Source: a virus
IMG/VR virus record: IMGVR_UViG_3300032116_000057
Span: 1 to 64,000 of that record
Strand: one strand, 5' to 3'
DNA: 64,000 nt
Shown here: one piece after another, positions 18,356-26,766 of the stretch
Layout: every line of letters begins with the position of its first letter
How positions within the stretch are numbered: position 1 is the stretch's first letter
The notes under the pieces: generated by a model
Seen by the model: the letters and a program-made list of their open reading frames with translations, nothing else
Told to the model about the DNA's origin: nothing
The model's database searches: none
Translations under genes and position numbers: made by a program

Positions 18356-18639
18356 CTTGCTCTACGTTTATTCTCTTTAGCAGTATTCTTGCCGTGTCTT
18401 AACGGCCTTAAATTTCCATCACGATCATCATCGTGGTTATTATTCTTGTGATCTACGTCAGTATCTCTAGAAAGTTTGCCGTGTTTCTTTTGGTACTTGT
18501 AGCGAGCAGCATTGTGGGAAGTAGTACGCCAATGACCTTTTGAATCTTTGTAGTGCTCTACGATAATCTTGCGACCACCGTTTTGTTTAGAGCCTTCGTA
18601 CTCTTTACCCTTAGCTACGACTTTTTTCTTAGTGGCCAT
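18340..18639 (-). CDS. HNH endonuclease-like protein
   Basis: 99 residues from the ATG at 18637-18639 (AGAGAG upstream); a longer TTG start is unlikely. The core is DVDHKNNNHDDDRDGNLRPL, the His-Asn-His pattern of HNH nucleases, followed by GKNTAKENKRR. The N-terminus is lysine-rich and probably binds DNA. It may be a homing-type nuclease or a packaging-associated HNH protein; it lies just beyond the packaging region. Confidence 0.8.
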   Translation of the reverse strand: MATKKKVVAKGKEYEGSKQNGGRKIIVEHYKDSKGHWRTTSHNAARYKYQKKHGKLSRDTDVDHKNNNHDDDRDGNLRPLRHGKNTAKENKRRARKKAR

Positions 18640-18769
18640 GTTTTTTCTCTCTAGGGTATTTTTCAAGCTTAGCGGCTATAGTGCCGTTTTTACGTAAGCG
18701 CACAACCCAGCCATCTTTAATTTGAGTTTTATTAAATGGATGCTTAGTTTTGTACTTGCCAGAACTCAT
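18629..18769 (-). CDS. Small basic protein
   Basis: 46 residues, MSSGKYKTKHPFNKTQ..., rich in Lys and Arg (VVRLRKNGTIAAKLEKY). It overlaps the HNH start by 11 bases and the upstream gene's stop by 4 bases, a tight operon arrangement. No family recognised. Confidence 0.6.
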   Translation of the reverse strand: MSSGKYKTKHPFNKTQIKDGWVVRLRKNGTIAAKLEKYPREKKHGH

Positions 18770-18918
18770 ATTGACCACCATCCTTGTAATTCCGCTTTAC
18801 CGCTTGCAATCCAATCTCTGTGAAGTTGATGCTGGTATTCCCAGTTTGTGCGATGAGTGTCTTTTCCGCACTTTGGGCAAATATCTGCACCCATATCTTT
18901 ATAGACGTGCTCGCACAT
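18766..18918 (-). CDS. Small zinc-ribbon protein
   Basis: 50 residues beginning MCEHVYKDMGADICPKCGKD, with CEH and CPKC as likely zinc ligands, then a helix (WEYQHQLHRDWIASGKAEL). Similar tiny zinc proteins are common in phages. It overlaps both neighbours by 1-4 bases. Confidence 0.7.
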   Translation of the reverse strand: MCEHVYKDMGADICPKCGKDTHRTNWEYQHQLHRDWIASGKAELQGWWSI

Positions 18919-19178
18919 TAGCAATCCCATTTACGTAAGGCCAATGCCTTACGAGTTGGTCGTCCTTTAGCATCTTTCATAGGACCAGGCATACCACCCA
19001 TACGAGCACAGAAAGATTTGCGGCGTGCCGCTGCTTTTTTAGACTTTTTTGCTTGCTTAGCTGATACCGGTGGTTTTAAATTATGTCCTTGTGCTTTAGC
19101 AGAAGCACGACCTTTAGCATTTAGGCCTCCTTCTGGGTTCTGACCTTCTTTACGTTGCCAAGCTGCTGTTTTAGCCAT
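18918..19178 (-). CDS. DUF6321-like basic protein
   Basis: 86 residues from the ATG at 19176-19178 (GGAG 7 bases upstream). The AWQRKEGQNPEGGLNAKGR start, KSFCARMGGM centre and KALALRKWDC end match a small conserved family widespread in aquatic phages. Highly basic; function unknown, possibly virion-internal or nucleic-acid-binding. Confidence 0.75.
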   Translation of the reverse strand: MAKTAAWQRKEGQNPEGGLNAKGRASAKAQGHNLKPPVSAKQAKKSKKAAARRKSFCARMGGMPGPMKDAKGRPTRKALALRKWDC

Positions 19179-19473
19179 TGTTTTCTCCACAAGTGCATAG
19201 GAATTTGTCTGACGGGTTTTTTGCGAACCCAACGAGTTTATCGCATGATCCGCAGGTATGTCTGTCTTTTGCTTCCAGATCTCCACGACCTTCAAGCATA
19301 TTTTCAAATCTAGCTACTTCTTTGTAACTTCCAAAAGAAACCCCATGAGTAATAGAGGCGTCTACTACACCTTTATGGTTCCAAGGTCTAGCTTCTTTAG
19401 AAGTTCTATCTACAATTACCTGCCGTAAAGCTCTAGTACCGTAATAAGTAGGTTTTCTTTTTCCACGTGGCAT
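19171..19473 (-). CDS. Zinc-ribbon hypothetical protein
   Basis: 100 residues. N-terminus is basic (PRGKRKPTYYGTRALRQ); the C-terminus has HTCGSCDKLVG and FLCTCGENNG, four cysteines forming a probable zinc ribbon. Overlaps neighbours at both ends. Confidence 0.65.
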   Translation of the reverse strand: MPRGKRKPTYYGTRALRQVIVDRTSKEARPWNHKGVVDASITHGVSFGSYKEVARFENMLEGRGDLEAKDRHTCGSCDKLVGFAKNPSDKFLCTCGENNG

Positions 19474-19652
19474 TAATTGCTCGATTCGCCATTCATGCCT
19501 CGGCCTGGAGTACGAACCTCAATATCTTTGTCGTATTTTGGGGTATAAGGAATACCGCTGATGTATTCAGCGGCTTCCCTAGCATTATTCCGTAAAGACT
19601 TAAAAACCGAGGGCTTCGAAGCTTTTTGTTTAAAGCTTGACTTTCTGCTCAT
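19473..19652 (-). CDS. Small hypothetical protein
   Basis: 59 residues, MSRKSSFKQKASKPSVFKSL..., basic at the start, then EAAEYISGIPYTPKYDKDIE. Its start overlaps the stop of the 937-residue gene and its stop overlaps the start of the next gene (both by 1-3 bases), so coupled translation is likely. Confidence 0.6.
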   Translation of the reverse strand: MSRKSSFKQKASKPSVFKSLRNNAREAAEYISGIPYTPKYDKDIEVRTPGRGMNGESSN

Positions 19653-22465
19653 CAGCTTCTCTTCTTGCCAGCATTTCTTTCGTTACGAACAGATTCTTTA
19701 GGCCCCTTAAGTCGTCGTACAGCGGTGTCTCCAGTTTTTTTATCACTACCTACAACTGCAATACCTTCTTGACCAGTTTCAACATCTCCACTACGAACCA
19801 GTCTTTCACCTTTATTAACCTGAGGTGCGGTACCAGAACTAGGTGGGGTTTGTTGAGTAGGACGATCTTTAATACCTCGTGGGTTCATACCACGAACGGT
19901 ATTCCAACCGCTCTGTTCAACAGAGGCTTCTGCATCTGTTAGAGGACGAATAGTTCCCCCAAGTAACTGACGACTAATCATAGCGCCAGGTTTTGCAGGA
20001 TCTTGGAAATTAAACATGTATTGTCCAGGAAGTGGAGCTCTTGACTCATCAGCTTTTGCTCTAGCTGCTTTGACAGCGGCGTCTGCCTCGTCTTCTCTTT
20101 GCTGTCTAGCAGTAATTTGCTTAAACTCTTTTTGACCGATAGCCCCAGTAGGAACTTTATTCTCTTCCTTTTCTCGCTCAGGTAATTCCGGCATGTAGGT
20201 TACTTTTCCATACGTTGGGTCTTGAACACTATTCCTAATAGTTGCACTCGTTGATTGTGGAATTGGTTCTGTAACCAATTCTTTTTTATCAGAATTTCCA
20301 ACATATTTTTCAAAATATCCGGTACCACCAGTAGCTGCCTGCTCCATATTGTATTGAACTCTACTAACAGGTCCCTCTACTATTTGTCTTACTATGTCTG
20401 GTGCGGTACGCTTTGATTCACCTAATGAAAGATTAGCAGTTCCAAAGTCAATAACCTCTTGTTTTGGTGGTGGACCCATAAACGCTCTTCCAGTAGGTGC
20501 TGGTGGTTGAACTAGTTGTCTAAACTGTTGACTTCTATTTCCCTTTAAAATTTCTTCAGCAACTTCATTTTGTCCAACAAGCACTTCTGCAGAAGATTCT
20601 GCAGCAGACCTCATAGAAGTTTGTAAACCTGTTTGTCTTACTAGCACAGCACGTCTTTGTGATCGCTTTCCAGTTTCTGGGTCAACGATTACGGTAGTGC
20701 CGCCACGACGTCCTGCACGAGGAGGTAGTGGTACTGGGTTATTGGCATCATCAAAGCCTGCAGGTATGCCTTCACCCTTTAGTCCAACAATTGCGCCTTT
20801 TTCTTTTTTCTTTCTAGGCTTCTTAAACTTTTCTTCTACGTATTCAGTTTCGTTAGTAAATCCTGGACCAGGCACGCTTGTAGAAGGAATATTAACCCCT
20901 TGAGCCTGCCCTCTTTTAGCAACACCTTCAGCATCTACTCTAAAACCTTCTGGAGAGGTATAGAACATGCCACCTACTGGACCTTCTTTAGGGGCTCCTC
21001 GTGTTACTGATCGGAATAAACGACGTTTTCTGCTGCGATCGCCTTCAGTTTCAATTTCATCATCGTTTTCTTTACTAATAGTTAATTCGCCACTAGACCT
21101 CTTTGGTTTTTCGGCAGTACCTAAATCAACAGAGCCTTTATATCCTTGACGAACTCGTTCTACAAGATTTATAACGTTTGGGGTAATGCCACTTCCAAGC
21201 ATTGTAATGTGATCAGATTTAATACCTTCAATAGAAGAATCTTCTCCCCAACCCGGAGGTGGAGCTTGGAATCTCCAAGTTTCTGCATTTCTTGGGCCTG
21301 ACTTAACGTGACCAAAACGGTTAATTACTGGAGAAGCAGTTCCAGAAGCAGCGGATCCGGTTACACCTTCAAAGTCTGCATTTCCACTGTGTCCGCCCCA
21401 TCCGGATGGATGCGTTAATTCTTTTACCATGTCCGGGTGCATGTCAGAAACTCGATAGGTTTTTTTGACATCTAATCCGTTTACTTTTACGGTTTCAGTT
21501 GGATGTTGCCAATATTGATTGTCTGCATCTGGAGTAGCTGTGAAAGAGCCATCATTGTTGCGTACAAGTCCCATCTCACGTGTTACGTCATGTTTTTGAC
21601 GAGAACGGTGGAACTGCATAACAGTTTCGTGAAGGGTACCCAAACGGGTTCTTCCTTCGCGTTCATTTTTACCCATGTAATTAAGAATGTCATCGTGAGA
21701 AAGACCTGTGTAAGCCATAACTCTTGCTTTTTGTTCGTGCGAGGTGTTGTTAACTAACTCTGAAGTAACATTCTCATCTGTAGGCTCAACACCGTTATCA
21801 ATTAGTGATCCTTTTGCAAGACGACGTGCAGTAGAGTTAATTACGTTAGTTTGACCTTCTCCTTGACTTACAGCTAGGGGAGGGTTTTGTAGATTAGCTC
21901 CGCGCCCTGCACGTGCAGTAAATTTTCCAATTAAACCAGGAGTTGCTGGCTTTTGTTCTGGTGGGGTTGCAGGTAAAAACCTGTAATCAATATTGCCTGT
22001 GCCCGTATTTCCACCACGTTGGCTTTCTTGAATGCGTTCTTGACCTGGGGTAGGTTCTGGAAAATCTCCTCGATTAGCTTGTGCTTCAACTCCAGCAACA
22101 GCTTCTTCAAGAGGAACTACTCTAGAGCTTTCAGCAGCTTTTTGTTGTCTACGTCGTCCCTGTACAAGTGCAGTAAGGGTTGGGTTTACTGTAGGTGGTT
22201 CTGCTTCAAGTTTTTTAACGGTTGCAACATCTGCAGCATCGGCGGCTACATCTCTAGGATCTAAACCGGTTTCTCCACGTTCAGTTTGTGGAACTAAAGT
22301 ATTCCCGTAACCTAAAGGTCTAGGATCGTTAAGTTTAGCTTCAAGACCAGTGTTGTCTCTTACTACTTCTGGTTTCTCAACTTTTGGTTTATTACTAAGA
22401 CTCTTTGCAACTCTTTTTTGTGCAGTAGCTGCAGCCTTCTTAGTTATTCTTTTCTTTTTTGCCAC
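19652..22465 (-). CDS. 937-residue mostly disordered protein, unknown
   Basis: Starts at GTG, overlapping the upstream TAG by one base. The sequence is rich in Pro, Gly, Arg, Lys, Glu and Gln with little hydrophobic core; a possible folded segment near residues 245-320 contains ARVMAYTGLSHDDILNYMGK and TLHETVMQFHRSRQKHD. It carries several proline-rich linkers. The N- and C-termini are strongly basic. It could be a virion-internal or ejected protein; nothing identifies an enzyme. It heads a run of small overlapping genes read leftwards. Confidence 0.65.
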   Translation of the reverse strand: MAKKKRITKKAAATAQKRVAKSLSNKPKVEKPEVVRDNTGLEAKLNDPRPLGYGNTLVPQTERGETGLDPRDVAADAADVATVKKLEAEPPTVNPTLTALVQGRRRQQKAAESSRVVPLEEAVAGVEAQANRGDFPEPTPGQERIQESQRGGNTGTGNIDYRFLPATPPEQKPATPGLIGKFTARAGRGANLQNPPLAVSQGEGQTNVINSTARRLAKGSLIDNGVEPTDENVTSELVNNTSHEQKARVMAYTGLSHDDILNYMGKNEREGRTRLGTLHETVMQFHRSRQKHDVTREMGLVRNNDGSFTATPDADNQYWQHPTETVKVNGLDVKKTYRVSDMHPDMVKELTHPSGWGGHSGNADFEGVTGSAASGTASPVINRFGHVKSGPRNAETWRFQAPPPGWGEDSSIEGIKSDHITMLGSGITPNVINLVERVRQGYKGSVDLGTAEKPKRSSGELTISKENDDEIETEGDRSRKRRLFRSVTRGAPKEGPVGGMFYTSPEGFRVDAEGVAKRGQAQGVNIPSTSVPGPGFTNETEYVEEKFKKPRKKKEKGAIVGLKGEGIPAGFDDANNPVPLPPRAGRRGGTTVIVDPETGKRSQRRAVLVRQTGLQTSMRSAAESSAEVLVGQNEVAEEILKGNRSQQFRQLVQPPAPTGRAFMGPPPKQEVIDFGTANLSLGESKRTAPDIVRQIVEGPVSRVQYNMEQAATGGTGYFEKYVGNSDKKELVTEPIPQSTSATIRNSVQDPTYGKVTYMPELPEREKEENKVPTGAIGQKEFKQITARQQREDEADAAVKAARAKADESRAPLPGQYMFNFQDPAKPGAMISRQLLGGTIRPLTDAEASVEQSGWNTVRGMNPRGIKDRPTQQTPPSSGTAPQVNKGERLVRSGDVETGQEGIAVVGSDKKTGDTAVRRLKGPKESVRNERNAGKKRS

Positions 22466-23091
22466 TATGCGCCCGCCTTAGGTGCTTTTGGTTTTTTAGC
22501 TTTTGGTGTTTTAGCTACAGGGTTTTGAAGATTAGGTTGATCTGCTTTTGCTGGATCATTAAAAGATGGGCCATCATTAAATGGGTCTAGTCCTGCATTG
22601 CGATTAGGTGGGGTTGTTGGAGTATTGTTAACTGTAGGTGGGGTAACACCAGTTGGAGGGTTTGTTGCTGCACCTCCGGCTCCACCAGCAGCACGGGCCA
22701 ATGCAGCTCGCTCACCTGCACGAGATCCCCAACGAGCGTTTAATGGATCTTCAGCAGGACCAAAATCAACAAGATCTGGATAGTTAAACTCACCTGTTTT
22801 TTTATTTTTAGATGTGCGCTTTCTTTCAAACGCAAACGCAGCATTTCTTTTATTTGCTAGCGACATTTTTTCACCAACGACTTTACCTGCGGCTTGAGCT
22901 GCAGCTCTATTGGTATCTCGTTTACCCATCTCTTCGGTAATAAGACCTTGCTGCCAAGCAAATCTATCTCGTGCTAACATTTCATAACTGCGGGCGTTGA
23001 CCATTCCAAATAGTTTACCAAGCCAACCGCCTCGACTACCACCACCCCCGGAGTTTGGGGTTACTGGCATATTGTTAACCGTGTTCTTCAT
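22465..23091 (-). CDS. Hypothetical protein with Gly/Pro/Ala-rich tail
   Basis: 208 residues. The first 90 residues hold a helical region (MVNARSYEMLARDRFAWQQG, then NRAAAQAAGKVVGEKMSLAN); residues 130-208 are low-complexity Pro/Thr/Asn/Lys. It is coupled to the 937-residue gene by a one-base overlap and shares its disordered, basic character, so the two likely work together, perhaps as minor virion proteins. Confidence 0.6.
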   Translation of the reverse strand: MKNTVNNMPVTPNSGGGGSRGGWLGKLFGMVNARSYEMLARDRFAWQQGLITEEMGKRDTNRAAAQAAGKVVGEKMSLANKRNAAFAFERKRTSKNKKTGEFNYPDLVDFGPAEDPLNARWGSRAGERAALARAAGGAGGAATNPPTGVTPPTVNNTPTTPPNRNAGLDPFNDGPSFNDPAKADQPNLQNPVAKTPKAKKPKAPKAGA

Positions 23092-23107
23092 AGTAAAAAC
23101 TCCGCTC

Positions 23108-23305
23108 TTAAAATGTACTCAGAAGTTTAGCAATACCGCCGCGATCTGTAAGCGCTTTAGAGTTCTTATTGTAATGGTGTAGGCAAAACCATAGGGTTCC
23201 AAAGGGTAAATCAACCCTAACCCCAGCCCTAGCGGAACATCCATCGCAAAGCTCTACCGCAGCAACCTCTACCAAAACCCCAGAAGTTTCTTCAATCGTT
23301 GTCAT
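23108..23305 (-). CDS. DUF7455-like zinc protein
   Basis: 65 residues from the ATG at 23303-23305, which has GGGAGG 8 bases upstream; the longer open frame upstream is a shadow of the PASTA gene. The pattern ELCDGCSARAGVRVDLPFG then FCLHH matches the DUF7455 family of actinobacteria, with two CxxC-type ligands and C..HH. Supports an actinobacterial host. Confidence 0.75.
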   Translation of the reverse strand: MTTIEETSGVLVEVAAVELCDGCSARAGVRVDLPFGTLWFCLHHYNKNSKALTDRGGIAKLLSTF

Positions 23306-23378
23306 AGGGATATCCTCCCACAAATGCCAAAGGCCGGGGAGATAAACTCCGCCGGCCTCTGCGCTATTAAGTTGTGGC

Positions 23379-23900
23379 TTACGGTGCGACGTAAGCGTAT
23401 TTGACAAGAGCAACAGACGCACCAAGGTTTGCAACTGTCGCAGCTGCTGGTGTCTGGGTCTTGACAAGTCCATCGTTTTCTGCAGTTGCTCCAGATGCAG
23501 TTGTAGTAACTGCGCCTTTAACAAAGCCAGCTGCAACAAGTGCAGAGTTAGCTGCGGATTCAGAAAGACCAACAACGTTTGGAAGCGCTGCCTGATCTGT
23601 AGTATCCAAGTATGGGGCTTCTGGAGTGTAATCTGGATAACCGTTCCAGTTGTTTAGAGCAACGCTGTGGTTGTTCCCAACTGAAGATGTTAATCCACCG
23701 CTAAGTGTTACATCGATAGCGGTCTTTGTAAGAGCAGGGCTTGCCTTCTTTGAGTAGCCGCTCCATTGCTTATTCTGCGTTGCATTGTTTGCAACGATTA
23801 CTGTTGCGTTTCCGTCTCCGGTACGCTCAGTATCAGGTTGCATCGGTAGGTTACCCCACACGAAGTCAACCTTGATGTTGCCTGATGTGTCTAGTGCCAT
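23379..23900 (-). CDS. PASTA-domain virion protein
   Basis: 173 residues. The N-terminal half (MALDTSGNIKVDFVWGNLPM onwards, to about residue 95) is beta-rich. The C-terminal part (about 105-170) is a PASTA domain: LPNVVGLSESAANSALVAAG, then VKTQTPAAATVANLGASVAL. PASTA domains of host kinases and PBPs bind peptidoglycan or muropeptides. On a phage head or tail protein it could help attach to the wall. Structural role is inferred from lack of a signal peptide and location. Confidence 0.7.
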   Translation of the reverse strand: MALDTSGNIKVDFVWGNLPMQPDTERTGDGNATVIVANNATQNKQWSGYSKKASPALTKTAIDVTLSGGLTSSVGNNHSVALNNWNGYPDYTPEAPYLDTTDQAALPNVVGLSESAANSALVAAGFVKGAVTTTASGATAENDGLVKTQTPAAATVANLGASVALVKYAYVAP

Positions 23901-23962
23901 TAAAGTTCCTTCACTTGATCAAGGTGATTGTTCGGGTTTGAACCCACATATGGTGACATATA

Positions 23963-24529
23963 TCAGGCCATCTGTATGTATGTATATATTTTTCCACCAG
24001 AATAGATATCGTGTTTGCAGGCAATCTCAATAGATTTCTTTAAAATCTTCTCAGCAGCCTCAGGAGTTTTCACAGTTGAGTAGTTTAGTGCCTCCATAGC
24101 CCCAAGAGCTACATCCCCACCACTGCCAGCATAGTAAACGCGGCGGGCCTCTCGATCCCAAGAGTAATCGTTAAATATCGGATATATCACTCCACGAACA
24201 ACAATAAGCAAGTTAGAGTCTTGCCAAGCAGAGTCGCCATCTTCTTTACCATCATAGCCAGCCTCAATAAAAGCTTTACGCATTGAAGGAATAAAACGGC
24301 GGGTGATGAAGTGATCTAAATTATCACTAGATCGGGGTTTGGGAGCTTTCCAACCAAGTTGCGCAATGTTGCCACCTCGGGATGCACCAGATACTGCAAT
24401 TAAAGTTCCATTGTTCTCTATGATCTTAGAGTTTGCTAATTCCATATAACGACCACCTTCATCAGATGCTCGTGAATCGCAACCTATTACGGCCCAACCG
24501 TCACCTTGTATTGCAGCAAGTGTTGTCAT
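23963..24529 (-). CDS. Proteasome beta-like Ntn hydrolase
   Basis: 188 residues. It begins MTTLAAIQGDGWAVIGCDSR. If Met is removed, Thr1 is the nucleophile and Asp17 falls at the canonical proteasome/HslV position; the lysine in NSKIIE is at 34, one beyond the usual 33. The later YAGSGGDVALGAMEAL resembles the G-S-G-x-D-x-A motif of beta subunits. It may be a self-assembling protease; a capsid-maturation or host-protein-degrading role is speculative. No alpha subunit or ATPase cap is encoded next to it. Confidence 0.75.
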   Translation of the reverse strand: MTTLAAIQGDGWAVIGCDSRASDEGGRYMELANSKIIENNGTLIAVSGASRGGNIAQLGWKAPKPRSSDNLDHFITRRFIPSMRKAFIEAGYDGKEDGDSAWQDSNLLIVVRGVIYPIFNDYSWDREARRVYYAGSGGDVALGAMEALNYSTVKTPEAAEKILKKSIEIACKHDIYSGGKIYTYIQMA

Positions 24530-24603
24530 TTAAGCCCTTCAGACTTTCGCGGGGGCCCGGGGTGGTGTAATACACCCTACAGGCTACGACAATCCTACCA
24601 GAG

Positions 24604-25074
24604 CTAGCGACCTTCTTCGCTACCGTACTGCATATTCTCAGCTGGCTTGCGGGGGAGCATGCCAGGTTGGTTAGTTACATCTTCCCAGGGGATATCATCA
24701 ATGCCGGAATACTTCAAGTATTTGCCTGTGGAGTCAGATACTCGTAGATCTTCCCACATATCGACTGGGATGGGCTCTGAGTACATGATCCACTTACCAT
24801 CCCTAAAGATGATTACTAAGGTCTCTGTGCTCCTGTTATAGCCCATTACACGGGCTCTAGGAAAGCTCATATTAGTCGTAGGAGCAACAACTACCTCATA
24901 CCCTGGTCCAAATGGGTTATAGCCTGCATTTCCCTGATCAAGCAGGTTTGTAGGGGCGCCCATGCGATCCGCGATAGCTTGTTGTATATTAAAAGTTCTC
25001 TGGCCTTGTTGCTCTTCCGCCTCTTGCCTACGACGAAAATAGCTTGAATCTGTATTCATATTACGTCTGGCCAT
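24604..25074 (-). CDS. KTSC-domain protein
   Basis: 156 residues. After a Gln/Arg-rich N-terminal region, residues 68-130 (FPRARVMGYNRSTETLVIIF, then SEPIPVDMWEDL) match the KTSC domain, a small fold found near lysyl-tRNA synthetase C-termini and in phages. It is the first gene transcribed leftwards from the divergent region at 25075-25369. Role unknown. Confidence 0.65.
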   Translation of the reverse strand: MARRNMNTDSSYFRRRQEAEEQQGQRTFNIQQAIADRMGAPTNLLDQGNAGYNPFGPGYEVVVAPTTNMSFPRARVMGYNRSTETLVIIFRDGKWIMYSEPIPVDMWEDLRVSDSTGKYLKYSGIDDIPWEDVTNQPGMLPRKPAENMQYGSEEGR

Positions 25075-25284
25075 GAAAAATATGATACTCCCCCGGCTAC
25101 TGCCTGAAATGCTAAGACCCTGGAGTTATCCGGCCACTGCCTTGTGTTTTAGGTCGTAGCAGTTTGTTTTACCTGCCCGAAAGGTGGGAAGTTGGGGCGC
25201 TAAGGGTGGGGGGTGGCAAATCGATTTCTAAGGGGGTCGGTTCAGCAAACGCCAAAAGTTCAGGTTAGGTAGCCCTACTGCGTG

Positions 25285-25348
25285 GAGCACCTCGACAGCA
25301 TTTGTAGCATTGGTCGGGGTGCTCACTAGCCTATACACCTCGTATAGG
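25285..25348 (+). promoter_or_regulatory. Structured leader upstream of 25370 gene
   Basis: The 295-base divergent gap at 25075-25369 holds no gene. Near its right end a 12-bp stem with one G-T pair (25285-25296 with 25313-25324) is followed by a second hairpin CCTATAC-ACCTC-GTATAGG (25330-25348), then AGAAAGGA before the ATG. Promoters for both directions are expected here but I could not pick convincing boxes. Confidence 0.5.
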
Positions 25349-25369
25349 TGAAGACAGAAAGGATTTGAG

Positions 25370-25876
25370 ATGAAATCTCAAATAGAACTACTTCGCGACA
25401 TGGTTGCTGGCTCTACTACTCTCGTTATTGAGAATGTAGCCTCCGCCTTTACAAGCGAACTCGTTACCCACCCCAACTACCTTCTCCCTGAGAAGCCAAA
25501 CGCTTCCCAGCGTGGTCGTGCGTGGGCGGGTTATTACAACTCATTAGGCGTTAGTGCTGAGTTCCTAAAGACCAACATTACGCTTATCGGTCGTTATTTC
25601 GAGCGCATTGATGTTAGTGACCCAACTACTATCCTTGCTCAACTCGACGCTTTCCGTAAGGAAGACCTCGCTTCTAAGTTATTGAAGCAGAAGCAAAAGG
25701 AAGCCGACGGGTCAGCACTTACCTCCCGTTTGGAGAACTTGTCCGAAGTAATCAAAGAAATCGAGGAAAACCTCATTTCGCCAACTACCACGCAAAAGCA
25801 AGCGTATGCCGAAGCGTTGGATAGATTGACGGCACTACAAGAGTCATTCATGGCGAAAGAGTTAGCAGTAGCGTAA
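25370..25876 (+). CDS. Hypothetical helical protein
   Basis: 168 residues, soluble, mostly helical. It begins MKSQIELLRDMVAGSTTLVI; the C-terminal half (LENLSEVIKEIEENLISP, then EALDRLTALQESFMAKEL) has coiled-coil character. Its codon use looks more GC-rich than its neighbours. It opens the plus-strand accessory cluster, following a structured leader and followed by a long structured gene-free stretch. No family recognised. Confidence 0.65.
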   Translation: MKSQIELLRDMVAGSTTLVIENVASAFTSELVTHPNYLLPEKPNASQRGRAWAGYYNSLGVSAEFLKTNITLIGRYFERIDVSDPTTILAQLDAFRKEDLASKLLKQKQKEADGSALTSRLENLSEVIKEIEENLISPTTTQKQAYAEALDRLTALQESFMAKELAVA

Positions 25877-25881
25877 TAATC

Positions 25882-26366
25882 GTGATGTAAATCACATGGC
25901 AGGGGGAGTCTAGGCTCTCCCTGCCCCTATCTATGCTCATAGTTAGCATTTGGCTACTGCTTCTAGCGAACTCTCATCATTGAGAGTAAGAGCAGGTCTA
26001 GAGATTACCGCTTTCGCTATTAGCAGATAGTTCGCCTACTCCGATAGTCGGCGGATAACTATGGGTATAGATAGGGAGTGACCTAAACAATGCGAATTGC
26101 CTTTATTGGTAAGAGTAGCCTTGTCGGTCTGCTTTTCTCCCTTCGTATGTAGGCTACCTAAACCTTATCTTGTGTCTTCTGTCTAAGTAGAGAGCACGCC
26201 CCCGCCGACCCCTTTCATTTGTCGGTTGGGGCGTGTATCTCTATACCTTATGGCTTAGAGCATACATAGGAAGAACCCCCTTTCCTGTCGGCTATAACAC
26301 TTGGGTTTACACCTTTCTACCCTTGTTGGAACAACGCCTATTCCTGTGTATGCTCTTGGCTATAAG
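25882..26366 (+). ncRNA. Candidate structured RNA (interval A)
   Basis: A gene-free interval of about 500 bases packed with hairpins: GTGAT-GTAA-ATCAC (25882-25895, GNRA loop); GGCAGGG/CCCTGCC (25898-25925); ACTCTCA/TGAGAGT (25970-25987); a two-step stem ATAGTT/AACTAT with inner GCC-ACT/AGT-GGC (26027-26062); GTAGCCT/AGGCTAC (26115-26157); a long TAGAGA + CACGCCCC + GCCGAC hairpin (26188-26243); and a 16-bp long-range stem (26257-26272 with 26341-26356) with a single G-U wobble, capped outside by CTTAT/ATAAG right before the AAAGGAGG of the next gene. It may be an independent RNA or a regulatory leader. Confidence 0.55.
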
Positions 26367-26379
26367 AAAGGAGGTCGTT

Positions 26380-26589
26380 ATGCCAAAAGGCACGACTAAT
26401 AGCCAACGCAAGAATGGTAAAGCGTTCAAGAAGAACCCTGGACCAGCCCAACCCCCAAAGACTAACTTCACCCATGTAAATGGGCGTAGCCCTGAGGCTC
26501 ATGCTAAGCGTGAGGCTTGGAAAGCCATTGGCGGTAGAGCAGATAGTAATCACATTCCCCATTGGAAGACAGGAGTAGTCAATGCTTGA
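26380..26589 (+). CDS. Small basic protein
   Basis: 69 residues from the ATG at 26380, which has a very strong AAAGGAGG; the open frame upstream is part of the structured RNA interval. The protein is Lys/Asn/Pro-rich (SQRKNGKAFKKNPGPAQPPK) and ends in an AHAKREAWKAIGGRADSNHI segment. Its ribosome binding site abuts a long RNA stem, so translation may be controlled by RNA folding. No family recognised. Confidence 0.65.
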   Translation: MPKGTTNSQRKNGKAFKKNPGPAQPPKTNFTHVNGRSPEAHAKREAWKAIGGRADSNHIPHWKTGVVNA

Positions 26590-26716
26590 GTTTGTTTTAT
26601 TTGGCGGTGCTGTATGTATCGCCTATCTTACAATCCTCAATCTTATTCGCCTTCGTCGGTATAACCGAGAGCGCATTGAGAGAGTTGAACCGGGTCTTTA
26701 TGACCTAACTGACTAA
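26582..26716 (+). CDS. Small single-pass membrane protein
   Basis: 44 residues: MLEFVLFGGAVCIAYLTILN is a transmembrane helix, followed by a basic, charged tail (LIRLRRYNRERIERVEPG). It overlaps the previous gene by 8 bases and is followed by a strong terminator. Function unknown; too short and solitary to call a holin. Confidence 0.6.
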   Translation: MLEFVLFGGAVCIAYLTILNLIRLRRYNRERIERVEPGLYDLTD

Positions 26717-26766
26717 TGTAATGACCAACAAGGTCCCCGCGAAGTTTTTGCTGCGCAATGGGGAAG

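Noticed and set aside
23933-23946. GGGTTTGAACCC resembling a T loop
   Set aside because: No cloverleaf can be built on either strand; the palindrome is a coincidence upstream of the PASTA gene.
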